From JAJDTT01 sp965116695 (GTDB taxonomy: Bacteria; Acidobacteriota; UBA6911; RPQK01; JAJDTT01): 64,000 nucleotides of DNA. Made by a program: the position numbers and the translations under genes. Positions 9,888 through 19,300 of this stretch are shown piece by piece (position 1 is the stretch's first letter; each line of letters starts with the position of its first letter). The notes beneath the pieces are model-generated. The model saw only the letters and a list, made by a program, of their open reading frames with translations. It made no database searches and was not told the DNA's origin. Location: the NCBI GenBank assembly GCA_965116695.1, contig OZ220706.1:1922001-1986000 (forward strand), read 5' to 3'.

Positions 9888-9994
9888 TGTAGGGGCGACC
9901 CTTGTGGTCGCCCTTCCCTTGTGGTCGCCCTCTTCGTGGCGGCTTGAACTGGCTTGAAGCGAAGAGGGCACCCACAAGGGGTGCCGCTACGCCC
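9888..9994. repeat. Inverted pair of family A hairpin repeats
   Basis: Two copies face each other. A left unit (9888-9934) contains the CTTGTGGTCGCCC core in tandem and ends CTCTTCG. A right unit starts CGAAGAGGGCACCC near 9960 and ends near 9994. They share a TCTTCG...CGAAGA outer arm and could fold into one long stem. They start just after the lipoprotein stop and fill most of the gap to the next gene, so a transcription-termination role is possible. Confidence 0.75.
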
Positions 9995-10061
9995 CTTTCT
10001 TCTTGAAAATAGATTTCAACATCATTAAACTGCCCTCCCAGTTTCGGCGAAATGGGACACG

Positions 10062-10634
10062 GTGTGGAATACGGGAACGGAAGCCGAGAGGCTCGGGTAC
10101 GGAATCCGGACGGCATGCCTCTGCTCGACTCTGGTCTTCACCGCCTCCTCGTTGGGGGTGCTGAACCGGGAGGAGGCGCTGGCCGCGGCCTATCCTTCTG
10201 CCCGGATCCGGTCAGAGCGAGTTTTTCTCACCGAGCAACAGCGCCTTCGGGCAGCCGAACTGGCCAAGGTCAGCATCCCCAGTCCTTTGATCGCTCGCTA
10301 TGTGGCATTCGAGGAGGACCGAGTCGTCGGCCGGGCGTACGTGGATACCCACATCGTCCGAACCAAGAAGGAGAGCTTGTTGATCTGCCTTGACGAGTCG
10401 GGAAAGTTGCAGCGAATCGAGGTGACGGCATTTCTCGAGCCGCCCGAATACCTGGCGTCGCCGGACTGGTACGCGCAGTACGCGAGCCGGGAACTCAGCG
10501 ACGAGCTCTCCCTGAACCGGGCCATCCGCCCCATCGTCGGAGCGACCCTGACCAGCCTGGCCGCCAACCGGGCCGTGCGCCGGATTCTGGCCATCGACCA
10601 GGTTCTGCAGAAGGAAGCGCAGCCCGGAAAGTAG
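10062..10634 (+). CDS. FMN-binding domain protein, probable substrate of ApbE
   Basis: The 190-residue product starts at a GTG and has an uncleaved-type or cleavable hydrophobic lead (about residues 17-34). The C-terminal half resembles the FMN_bind fold of RnfG/NqrC. The sequence RPIVGATLTSLAANRAV (about 157-173) matches the flavinylation motif in which the Thr of S-G-A-T is linked to FMN; here the first Ser is replaced by Val and T162 is the likely acceptor. The next two genes are a histidine-rich membrane protein and ApbE, the enzyme that attaches FMN to such motifs. This context supports an extracytosolic electron-carrier role. Donor and acceptor are unknown. Confidence 0.78.
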   Translation: MWNTGTEAERLGYGIRTACLCSTLVFTASSLGVLNREEALAAAYPSARIRSERVFLTEQQRLRAAELAKVSIPSPLIARYVAFEEDRVVGRAYVDTHIVRTKKESLLICLDESGKLQRIEVTAFLEPPEYLASPDWYAQYASRELSDELSLNRAIRPIVGATLTSLAANRAVRRILAIDQVLQKEAQPGK

Positions 10635-10639
10635 ATGAC

Positions 10640-11104
10640 ATGAGCCGCTGGGAAGCCTGGTCGTTTCACATCCTTTCCGTGGTCCTGTCGGCCACCGGCA
10701 TTCTCCTCTTCGTCATGAAATACCTGATGGAGAACCATGATCCCTTTCAACTGGTCAATCATCCGTGGCAAATCTTCACCCAGGACCTCCACATTCTGGC
10801 GGCTCCCGGCCTGGTTCTGATCCTGGGCATGATGTATGGGGGCCACATCACGGAGAAGCTGCGCAATCGCACCAAGAGCAACCGGCGCACGGGAATCCTG
10901 ATCCTGGCCAGCTTTCCCCTGATGGTGATTTCCGGATACCTGCTGCAGGTTTTCACCCATCCCACCCTTTCCATTCTGGCCGTCGTCGTCCACTCGGTCA
11001 CCGGAACGGTCTTCGCCGTGACCTACGTCTGGCACCAGTGGGTGACCTTCCGGCTCTGGCTTCGCCGGCGCCGGAGGCGCGAGATCAGGTCTCTTGCCGC
11101 CTGA
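10640..11104 (+). CDS. Four-helix membrane protein, probable b-type cytochrome-like subunit
   Basis: This 154-residue integral membrane protein has four hydrophobic helices (about 9-28, 48-68, 84-104 and 112-133) and a strongly basic tail ending RRRRRRE. Several histidines lie in or near helices: H10, H51, H69, H107, H118 and H132. The pattern resembles DUF4405/cytochrome b561-like proteins and could bind two haems b, but no ligand pair can be proved. The gene starts 6 bp after the FMN-binding protein and ends inside the ApbE start region, so the three are one transcript. It would carry electrons between the quinone pool and the flavinylated domain. Confidence 0.7.
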   Translation: MSRWEAWSFHILSVVLSATGILLFVMKYLMENHDPFQLVNHPWQIFTQDLHILAAPGLVLILGMMYGGHITEKLRNRTKSNRRTGILILASFPLMVISGYLLQVFTHPTLSILAVVVHSVTGTVFAVTYVWHQWVTFRLWLRRRRRREIRSLAA

Positions 11105-12224
11105 TTCCGGACCCAGATCCCAGGTCCCGGCGTCCCTCCTTCCACGGCTCCTGGCCACGGCCCTTCTCTGCGGCGTTTCCCTGCCGCCGGCTCTGGCCGT
11201 CCCCGGCTTGATTCCGGTGCGGAGGCAAGTGGTCGTCATGGGGACGCTCTGTACCCTGAACGTCTACGCCGCGGACCGCGCTTCCGGAATCGATCGGTGC
11301 GAAGGCTATCTCCGCCTGCTGGAGGAGGCGAACCGGCAACTCAGCACCTGGGAGAGCGAGAGCGAACTCAGCCGCTTGAACCGTCATCCCATCGGCGTTC
11401 CCTACCAGGTGACACCGTCGCTCTGCCGCCTCTACGGCGAGTTGGTCCAATGGAATCAATGGACCGATTCCGCCTTCGATCCCGCCGTCGGCGCCCTGGC
11501 CAATGCCTACCGGAACCTGTCGACGGACCGGAGCGGTTTTCGGGAGAGGCTGGAGCGGGCCCGGCGATCCTCGGGGATGCGGCACCTGGAATTCCGCCGG
11601 GACGATTGCAGCATCGTGCGCCGGGCCGAGGTCCTGGTCGACCCGGGAGCGTTCGGCAAGGGTGAGGCTCTGGACCGGGTCCGGCGCTTGGCAGCGAGCC
11701 GGGGAGACCCACCCTGGCTGATCGACCTGGGAGGCCAGATCATGACTTGGGGCACCCCTCCCGGCGAGCCGGGCTGGCAGGTGGAGTTGGCCGATCCCCA
11801 CCGTCGCCGGGAGGCGGCACTTTCGGTGCGAGTCATCGGGGGAAGCCTGGCCACGAGCGGCGGGTCGGAACGGGACACCCGTGCGGGAGATCGGCGCGTG
11901 GCGCATATTCTGGATCCCAGAACCGGGACCGGCGCAACTTTTCAGGGCTCGGTGGCGGTCTGGCACCGCCGCGCCCTGGTTGCGGACATTCTGTCCACCA
12001 CCCTCTACGTCATGGGTCCGGAGCCGGGTCTGGCCTGGGCGGAAGCGCGGGATCTGGCGGCCTGCTTTCTGGACCGGCCGCAGATCGACGGAGAGAGGAC
12101 GCAACTCCGGGTCCGGGCCACGCGGGCCTTTCAGCAGAGATTTTCAGGGATGAAGATCATGGAATCGCAAGCGTCAGCCGGCCGCTCCCCAGGTTCCCGA
12201 CCGAGTCCACGACACGAACCGTGA
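11094..12224 (+). CDS. apbE: ApbE-family FAD:protein FMN transferase
   Basis: This 376-residue protein starts at a TTG (11094) that overlaps the end of the membrane-protein gene. An export signal (about residues 14-36) is followed by the ApbE domain: V-V-V-M-G-T-L-C-T near the start, FDPAVGALANAY, the core DPGAFGKGEALDR (usually D-L-G-G-I-A-K-G-x-A-x-D), LIDLGGQI and the nucleotide loop HILDPRTG. The enzyme transfers FMN from FAD to a Thr of periplasmic carriers, and the FMN-binding gene two places upstream supplies a candidate target. The last ~20 residues overlap the convergent beta-propeller gene by 68 bp, and the C-terminus is probably disordered. Confidence 0.9.
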   Translation: MPPDSGPRSQVPASLLPRLLATALLCGVSLPPALAVPGLIPVRRQVVVMGTLCTLNVYAADRASGIDRCEGYLRLLEEANRQLSTWESESELSRLNRHPIGVPYQVTPSLCRLYGELVQWNQWTDSAFDPAVGALANAYRNLSTDRSGFRERLERARRSSGMRHLEFRRDDCSIVRRAEVLVDPGAFGKGEALDRVRRLAASRGDPPWLIDLGGQIMTWGTPPGEPGWQVELADPHRRREAALSVRVIGGSLATSGGSERDTRAGDRRVAHILDPRTGTGATFQGSVAVWHRRALVADILSTTLYVMGPEPGLAWAEARDLAACFLDRPQIDGERTQLRVRATRAFQQRFSGMKIMESQASAGRSPGSRPSPRHEP

Positions 12225-14370
12225 CCAGGTGTTCGCCTCGTTCCAGACCTTCGAGTTTCAGCCGGTAGCTCTCCACAGTCGCGTCGGCGATGCCGTCCTC
12301 CGGAAACAGGAGGCGCCAGTTTCCTCCGTCCACGGCGTATTCCAGCTGGTGGATGGCGCTGGCCACGGTCCGCACCTCAACCTGGATCCGGGCCTCGGAC
12401 CCCTCGATCCGGGGCGTTCCCCATTTTATTGCCGGAGCGGAGTTGGCCACGACGAACGGCTTGCTCATCAACTCGCTCTCCAGGGCCTGGTCCGCCGGAT
12501 TTGAAGGGGAGTCGGAGACGGTGACCCGCACCACGTAAGTGCCGTCCGGCAAGCTCTTTCCGTCCAGGGTCCGGTAGGTTTCGGTGAGATCCTTTTTCAG
12601 AAGAGTCCATTTCCGGTCGCCGGCCGTCCGGTAGTGGATGCTGTACACCAGATCGTCGCCGTTGGGATCCTGAGCGCTCCAGGAGAGGCTCTGAGCGCCG
12701 GGCAGGTACACCCTGCGCGGCGGAGTCTTGACCGCCGGGGACCCCAGACGCCGAATCTCCGGCGGCAAGGAACGCCGGTGAGCACCGCCGGGTCCCCCCG
12801 GTGAAACCCCTCCCGCCGGATCCGTGGAAGCGTAGCGGACGAAGGCGGCGCCCGGAGGATGAACCGTAATCGAGGAGAGCAAGGGCGCCATGTTGTGCTG
12901 GAGATAGCTGACGCTCACCATATCCACGGCGTTGGTCTGGGAAACCACGGCCTCGGACCTGCCTTCGGCGGGAAACTCCAGCTTCCATTGAAGATAACGG
13001 GTGGGAGGACTCTCGATGCGGGTGCCGCTGGAGTCGGAATAGAGCGGACTCCATTTGCCCCAGGTATCGTCGGGGGTGTCGGTATTGCCGGTCCGGACAG
13101 ACGCTTTCACTGCCGGCTCGACACCGTCGATCACCTCCCACTGGATGTTGCCCCAGGAGGCGACCATCCCGGCGTCGAAGACTCTGGACTCGTAGACGCC
13201 CTTCTCGGAGGGCTTGGTCTTCAACTCGAAGCCTTTGCCCAGATTGCTGGTGGCGGCGAAGAGCCTCCCGCGGCGTTCCAGCAGGCGCGTCACCTGTTCC
13301 TCTCCCGACTCCACCAGGAGGGTCACGAACCTCTTGGGGCTGACGGAGAATATTCGGCCCTTGTCGCCGGTGGCCACCAGCAGATTGCCGTCGTTGCGGA
13401 TCAGAAGATCGAACGCCAGGGCGCGGTCGGAGCTGTAAAGGATTTCTACGCCGCCGCTGCGGCCGATCCGGTAGACCTCCTGCCTCTTTCCCGAAGTGGT
13501 CCCCGATACCCGTACGGTGCGGCCTGAATTCGCGGATGGCGCCGGCCTGGTCCCGGTCTTGGCGGTGGTCTTGGCCGTGCTTTCCGGCTTCAGGGAGGCC
13601 GCCCGGACGCCCCCTGACAAGGCTGCCGCGAATATGTTTCCGTACCGGTCGACCGCGATCGACCTGACCTCCTCCAGCGGCGAGTCGTGGACCACGGTGG
13701 CCTCGCCTTCCGAGGAAAGGCGAAGGATCAAGGCCCGCGCAGAGGTCCCGGCCAGGATATTCCTGTCCAGGTCCCAGGCCAGGCTCACGATGTGGGTGGT
13801 CGGACTGTCGTAGAACTTCCGTCCTTCCCCGCCGGAGCCGACCTTGTAGACGATGCCCCTGGAACCGGTCCCCACGTAGACGGTGTCCCGGCGGTCAATG
13901 GCCAGCGACCAGATGTACTTCTCGCCGGGGTCGAAGAAGACCTCGGCCTTTCCCGTCAAGTCCAGCCGGTAGACCTTGCCGTCGGGAGCGGTGCCGGCGT
14001 AGACACGCCCGGACGAATCCACGGCCATGGCGTAGACCCCCGGCTCGTCCAACTTGGCCCACTCCTTCGATTCCCCGTCGGCGGCGATTCGAAAGACCTT
14101 GCCGTCGTTGCCGGTGCCGAGATAGACGTTGCCCAGCCCGTCGACGACGGCGGAGTAGACGAACGGCTCTTCGGTATTCAGCAAAGTCTCCAGGGCGGGG
14201 GCGATGATGAGCCGGGCGTCGCTGGTGACGGAGACGCCCCGCAGCTTCCCCTTCAGGAATTCGTCGCGCGTTGCCGACACCCATTTGCGCGGCTGAACGG
14301 ACCATAGGGACTCGCCCCATAAGAGGAGGCACAGGAGCGGCAAAAACCGTTTGAACAGACGGAATTTCAT
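12157..14370 (-). CDS. Exported beta-propeller protein with C-terminal Ig-like domains
   Basis: This is a 737-residue secreted protein. A signal peptide (about residues 8-24) precedes a seven-strand-type propeller of repeated motifs such as G-N-V-Y-L-G-T-G-N-D-G-K-V-F-R, G-R-V-Y-A-G-T-A-P-D-G-K-V-Y-R and D-T-V-Y-V-G-T-G-S-R-G-I-V-Y-K. A Ser/Thr/Pro linker near residue 270 interrupts the propeller. A jelly-roll-like segment (YESRVFDAGMVASWGNIQWEV) and one or two Ig-like/fibronectin domains follow, containing SLSWSAQDPNGDDLVYSIHY. Similar proteins bind surfaces or polysaccharide; no catalytic residues stand out. It lies 29 bp after the S55-like gene and is probably co-transcribed with it. Confidence 0.78.
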   Translation of the reverse strand: MKFRLFKRFLPLLCLLLWGESLWSVQPRKWVSATRDEFLKGKLRGVSVTSDARLIIAPALETLLNTEEPFVYSAVVDGLGNVYLGTGNDGKVFRIAADGESKEWAKLDEPGVYAMAVDSSGRVYAGTAPDGKVYRLDLTGKAEVFFDPGEKYIWSLAIDRRDTVYVGTGSRGIVYKVGSGGEGRKFYDSPTTHIVSLAWDLDRNILAGTSARALILRLSSEGEATVVHDSPLEEVRSIAVDRYGNIFAAALSGGVRAASLKPESTAKTTAKTGTRPAPSANSGRTVRVSGTTSGKRQEVYRIGRSGGVEILYSSDRALAFDLLIRNDGNLLVATGDKGRIFSVSPKRFVTLLVESGEEQVTRLLERRGRLFAATSNLGKGFELKTKPSEKGVYESRVFDAGMVASWGNIQWEVIDGVEPAVKASVRTGNTDTPDDTWGKWSPLYSDSSGTRIESPPTRYLQWKLEFPAEGRSEAVVSQTNAVDMVSVSYLQHNMAPLLSSITVHPPGAAFVRYASTDPAGGVSPGGPGGAHRRSLPPEIRRLGSPAVKTPPRRVYLPGAQSLSWSAQDPNGDDLVYSIHYRTAGDRKWTLLKKDLTETYRTLDGKSLPDGTYVVRVTVSDSPSNPADQALESELMSKPFVVANSAPAIKWGTPRIEGSEARIQVEVRTVASAIHQLEYAVDGGNWRLLFPEDGIADATVESYRLKLEGLERGEHLVTVRVVDSVGNLGSGRLTLAIP

Positions 14371-14399
14371 GTGGGACTCACGAGCAATGCGGGCCGGTC

Positions 14400-16244
14400 C
14401 TAACTCTTGACCTCCACCTGGATGACTCGCTGGCCTTGGAGGACGTATTCGGTCGCCTGCAGCTCATGCTCCACGTAGACGGCCCGGGCCACGGCCCGCA
14501 CGTCTCCCGAAGTCTTCCGAGAGGTATAGAGAGCCAGGAAGGAGGGGGGCAGATCGGAGAGTCTTTCCCCATCCACGACGGTGCTGGGGCGGTCCCGGAA
14601 CAGCCGGACATAAAGCCGGTCGTTCTTCTTCAGGTTGTTGATGGCTCGCACCAGTTGGCGCACGTTCTCGGGTATGAATCGGCCCTGGTTCGACTCGGCG
14701 TCCGACTTGGCCAGAGACAGGCCGTCGCCGATCATGATCTTGAGGGGACCGGGAACCATGTCGTCGGGAATCTTGACGGGAAATTTCTCGACGATGGTCT
14801 CTCCATTGAACTTTCTGAGAAAGACCGTCAGGTTCACTTCCTCCCCGGGCCGGGCCTCCAGTTTATCCTGCCAGACCTTCTCCAGAGTCGCCTCCCAAAT
14901 CTGCTCCACCGCCTCGATCTCGATGCCGACGCGCTCCACTTGCAGTTGCTCAAATCCGCTGTTGAGCACCAGATGAGCCGGCGCCGCCGCCGCCACCGCC
15001 GCGGCGACGGGATTGTTCGAAGAACGCGCGATGTTGTTCTCGAACACCACGTCGGGATGCTCGGCGATGCTGACGGTGCTCTTGATCCGCAGCGTCTGGC
15101 CGCCGAGTCCCTTCTCCGACGAGATCAGGCTGCTGTAGACGGAAAAGGTGAGCACGAAGGGGGTCAGAAAACTGTCCCGGATGGTCTCGTAGGCGTATTC
15201 GCGATCCTGGTTCCGGCTGGTCCTGACCTTGAGGTGGACCGGGATCAGGCGAGCCTCGCTCCCGCTCACTCCCATGATGCCGGTGGCCCGGTCCTGCTTG
15301 ACGGCCCCCACCAGCCGGGTGGCCGCCGCGACCTTGTGGCTGGTATTCAACTGCGGAATGATCGTCAGGACGGCCGCCTGGTTCATGGGCATGTCGGTGT
15401 AGCCCAGATTCAGGAAGGGATGGCCGAATGCGTAGATCTTGTTCCCACTGATATGGGTGACGGTCCCGCTGGCGCTGAGGCTGACGTCGCCCCGGGCCAA
15501 CTCGACGTTGATGCTGGAACCCGGTTCCAATGGAGCCTGGGAGAAGTCACCGGTTCTGCCGCCGCCGGCCCCTTGCACGGGCACCAGGCCCAGGCGGCGA
15601 AAGGTCTCCCGGAAGTCGTCCACCGCAGTCGCCGAGAACCCGGATGCATTGACGGGAGTGGCAATGCGGGTCAGGCGAGAATGCGAGACGCGGGCCAAAC
15701 CCGGCAGTTCGGCCTCGAATTCCAGGGGCGCGAACGGGGGCAGGTAGTCGGTCAGCTCCAGTTGGGCGGACTCCAGCAGGATGGGCCGTTCGGGAGCGGG
15801 GGGCGCCCCAAGCCGGTGGGTTTCCTTGAAAACATCGACGGTCTCCTGAATCGGAGTCACTCCCGCGATCGGCTCCTTGGCAAAGGGAAAGGAGTAGGCG
15901 ATGGCGCCGACCAACTTGTCTTCGATGTAGACCGGGCTGCCGCTCATTCCGGCGAACACACCGGTCCGATCCAACTGCCCCCCCGAAACCCGCACCAGAA
16001 TCAGGTTCCGCCTGGGTTCGAACTTCTCCAGGACGCCCAGAATCTCGACGTCGAACTTCTCGACCCTGTTGCCTTGGAAAACGGTCTTTCCGTAGCCCTT
16101 CTGGCCGGGCCTCACCTTCTCTAGAGGATAGAGTTCAGTGGATTGTGCGCCGGCGGAGCCGGCCAGGAGAATCCCTGCCAGCAAGCTTTGCAGGATGGCC
16201 GCGCGGCCCCGTCCTCGGAATGATCCTTCTCGCCCCATGGTCAC
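14400..16244 (-). CDS. Exported SpoIVB/S55-type peptidase-like protein
   Basis: This 614-residue protein carries a signal peptide (about residues 15-33). GTG 16242-16244 and ATG 16236-16238 are both possible starts. Two motifs of the S55 (SpoIVB) serine peptidase family are plain: GMSGSPVY at residues 99-106 (candidate nucleophile S101) and YAFGHPFLNLG around H275. The stretch after the serine, KLVGAIAYSFPF...GVTPI, also matches. In SpoIVB of Bacillus the His motif comes before the Ser motif; here Ser is first. The C-terminal 300 residues include an alanine run (about 410-420) and repeated beta strands of unknown type. It leads a two-gene unit with the beta-propeller protein. Proteolysis is plausible but unproven. 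Confidence 0.78.
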   Translation of the reverse strand: MTMGREGSFRGRGRAAILQSLLAGILLAGSAGAQSTELYPLEKVRPGQKGYGKTVFQGNRVEKFDVEILGVLEKFEPRRNLILVRVSGGQLDRTGVFAGMSGSPVYIEDKLVGAIAYSFPFAKEPIAGVTPIQETVDVFKETHRLGAPPAPERPILLESAQLELTDYLPPFAPLEFEAELPGLARVSHSRLTRIATPVNASGFSATAVDDFRETFRRLGLVPVQGAGGGRTGDFSQAPLEPGSSINVELARGDVSLSASGTVTHISGNKIYAFGHPFLNLGYTDMPMNQAAVLTIIPQLNTSHKVAAATRLVGAVKQDRATGIMGVSGSEARLIPVHLKVRTSRNQDREYAYETIRDSFLTPFVLTFSVYSSLISSEKGLGGQTLRIKSTVSIAEHPDVVFENNIARSSNNPVAAAVAAAAPAHLVLNSGFEQLQVERVGIEIEAVEQIWEATLEKVWQDKLEARPGEEVNLTVFLRKFNGETIVEKFPVKIPDDMVPGPLKIMIGDGLSLAKSDAESNQGRFIPENVRQLVRAINNLKKNDRLYVRLFRDRPSTVVDGERLSDLPPSFLALYTSRKTSGDVRAVARAVYVEHELQATEYVLQGQRVIQVEVKS

Positions 16245-16338
16245 GTCGAATCCGAGAGGCAGACCCGCATGCGGGCGGACGCCAGGAATGCCCGCGTGTC
16301 AGGGTCGGCGGTCATCATAGCACAGGATAAGAGGGGCG

Positions 16339-19300
16339 ATGCCGCGTCTGGATTCGCTGGAAATACTGGGTTTCAAGTCATTCGCCAACCGGACCCGCGT
16401 GTGGTTCGAAGACGGGATCACCATCGTCGTCGGACCCAACGGCTGCGGCAAGTCCAATTTGACCGACGCACTCTCGTGGGTGCTTGGAATGGTCGGCGCC
16501 CACCGCCTGCGCGGCAGGAGGATGGATGATTTCATCTTCAACGGGACCACCAGGCGGCGGCCATCGGGAATGATGGAGGCCACACTGACCCTTTCCCGGC
16601 AAGAGGAGACGACTCTTGCCTTCAACGGCCTCGAAGCGGACGGACCCACCGTTTCCATCTCCCGCAGACTCTACCGGTCCGGCGACAGCGCCTATTTCAT
16701 CAATGGAAGCCGTTGCCGATTGAAAGACGTCGAGGCTCTGCTGGAGCGTATGGGCCTGGGCCTCGGTTCCTATGCTCTGATCCGCCAGGGCCGCGTGGAG
16801 CGCTTCCTCAACGCGGGATCTCTGGACCGTCGGGCCATCATCGAGGAGGCCGCCGGAATCGGCGGGTACAAGGCCCGCCGCCGGAATGCCGAGCTCAAGC
16901 TGGAAATGGCACGCCAGAACCTGCTTCGCATCGACGACATCCTGAGCGAAGTGGAGCGCCAGCTCCGCTCCCTCAAACGGCAGGCGGCCAAGGCCCGGCG
17001 GCACAAGGCGTTGAAGGAGGAGTTCCGGGATGTCCAGCAGCGGCGCTTCAGCTTCAAGGCGCATGAGATCGTCGTCAGCCTTGCCGAAGTGGAGGCGGCA
17101 CAAGCCCGCCTGGGGCCGGCGCTGACCGAAGTGACCACGGAGATCCGAAATCGGGAACGGACTCTCCAAGAGATCTCGGAACGAATGGAAGTGCTGGAGA
17201 ACAGGCTCTCGCAACTGAGAGAAGAAAGTACCGGCGCGCGAGTGGAACTCGACCGGACTCGGAATTCGATCCGCTTTTGCGGTCAGCAGATCGAATCGAC
17301 GCGGCGGCTCTTGGACACCCACGGCCGGAACCGGGACGAGTTGCTCAGGTCGCTGGAAGTGGGCGAGTCGGAAGTCCGAAGCCTCCGGGCGGAAGACGCG
17401 GCATTGAAGGAACGATGGCCGCTGGTGCGCAGCCGCCTCACCCGTCGCACCGGGGCGGCGGACGAATGCAAGGCTCGGCTGGAAGCAGCGGAGCAGACAG
17501 TCGAGCATCTCCGGGCCCGCCATCTGGAACTCTCGGGCGAGCTGACCCGGTTGCGGAATGCCAGAGACCGGGCGTTCCAGCGCGTGGAATCGATCAAGAC
17601 TCAACGGTCCCGTCTGGAACGGGAGCGGGCGAGCCACGAATCGGGAATGGCGCAGGCCCGGGACCGGCTTCAGAAGCGGCAACTGACCGGTTCCCGCCGG
17701 CGCGAAGAGGCAGGCGCAGTTCGGAACCGGTTGGAGACCAATGAAGAGGAGCGCCGGAACCTGGAGAGAGAGCTGGCGCAAGTTCGCGATGAACTGGCCG
17801 AGGCCCGTGAAGGATGGATCGCCGGGCGGGGACGGCTTCAATCCCTGGAGGAATTGGAAGTCAGCCACTCGCTCTACAGCGAGGGAGTGGGCAAGGCCCT
17901 CCGGCATCTCCGCAACAGTGAGGTGCCGGTGTCGGGAACGCTGGCCGATTTCGCCCGGATCAGCCCGGAATTCGAAAATCTGGTGGAACAGTTCCTGCAG
18001 CAGGAACTGGAATTCGTACTGGTGGATTCCTTTCAGCAGGCGGTGGGCGGAGTCTCCGAACTCAAGGCGCTGGACGGTGGCAGATGCACCTTCCTGAGCT
18101 TGACGGCCAACGGGTTTTCGGAGCCGGTCCAAAACGGCGGAAAGCAGCTTGCGGCCGAGCCGGGGGTGGTGGGTACCCTTGGGGACCTCCTGACCTTGGA
18201 ACCCCCGGTCCGCAAGGCGTTTCGCCGGGTCCTCCCCGAGAGGGCGGATGCGGTGGTGGTGTCCGATCTGGACAACGCCTTTGCGCTGTCTCACCGCTAT
18301 CCGTCGAGAACCTTTCTCACCGTCCACGGCGAAGCCCTGGCACCGGGGGGGCTGCTCTCGGTGAGCCGGGCCGGCCGGTCCGGAGGCGGCCTGCTCTCCT
18401 TTCGCCGGGAGAAGGCCGATCTGGAGAAGAAGCTGGTGCGGGCGAAGGCCCGGGTGAACCGGCTGACCCGGCGCGAAGAAGAACTGCGGGGACTTGTTCG
18501 GGAGGTTTCGAGGGCCGCCCGCAAGTTCCAGCAAACGCTTCATCAGACGGAGAAGGACGTTCTTCAGCAGGAGTTGGAGGAGGAACAGGCCCGGCGAGAC
18601 CTGGAGCATCATCGTCGCGCCTTGGAGGTCTTGGCGTTCGAGGAAACTCAACTCCGGAAAGAGGAATCGAGTGAGCACGACGGCGCGCAGGCTGCGTCCA
18701 GGGACTTGGCCGGCAAGGAGGACCTGGCCGGACAGTTCGATGCCAAGCTGGTTGAAGCGAACGAGTTGGTGACACAGGCACGAAGCCGGTTCTCCGAATC
18801 CCGGGAACAGTTGCACCGCGCCGCCACCGAGGAAAGGGTGATCGAGGAGAAGGCCAGATCCGTCGAGGACTCGCTTTCCAGATCGGAAGGCCGCCTGGAA
18901 TCTCTGGCGTTACGGCTCCGCGAGACGGAGACGCAGAAGGCGGACGGGGAAGAGCGGCTGAAGGCACTGACCCTGGAACTGGAGGATCTGGAGAAAACCT
19001 TCGAGACGCGTCGGGCGGAGGCCGTTCGGCTGTCGAGTGCCGAGGCGAACGACCGGCAGGAGTATGAGGAGTACCGGGACGATCGGCGAAGTCTCGAGAC
19101 CCGGCTTCAGGAACTGCGGCAGGAACAGCAGCAGCTTCAGGAGGAGGGCTCCGACAAGGAGGTCCGGAGGGCCCGATTGGAAACCCACTTGGAGAATCTG
19201 GCCCGGCAATGCCGGGAAGACCTCCAGGAACCGCTCGAATCGATCATGGAGGAGGTGACTCCGGGTGAGGACGACGCCGGAGTCTCCGGCCGTTACCGGG

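Noticed and set aside
16378..18816. An 812-residue minus-strand frame over smc
   Set aside because: Translation lacks domain features; smc reads with all ABC motifs on the other strand.
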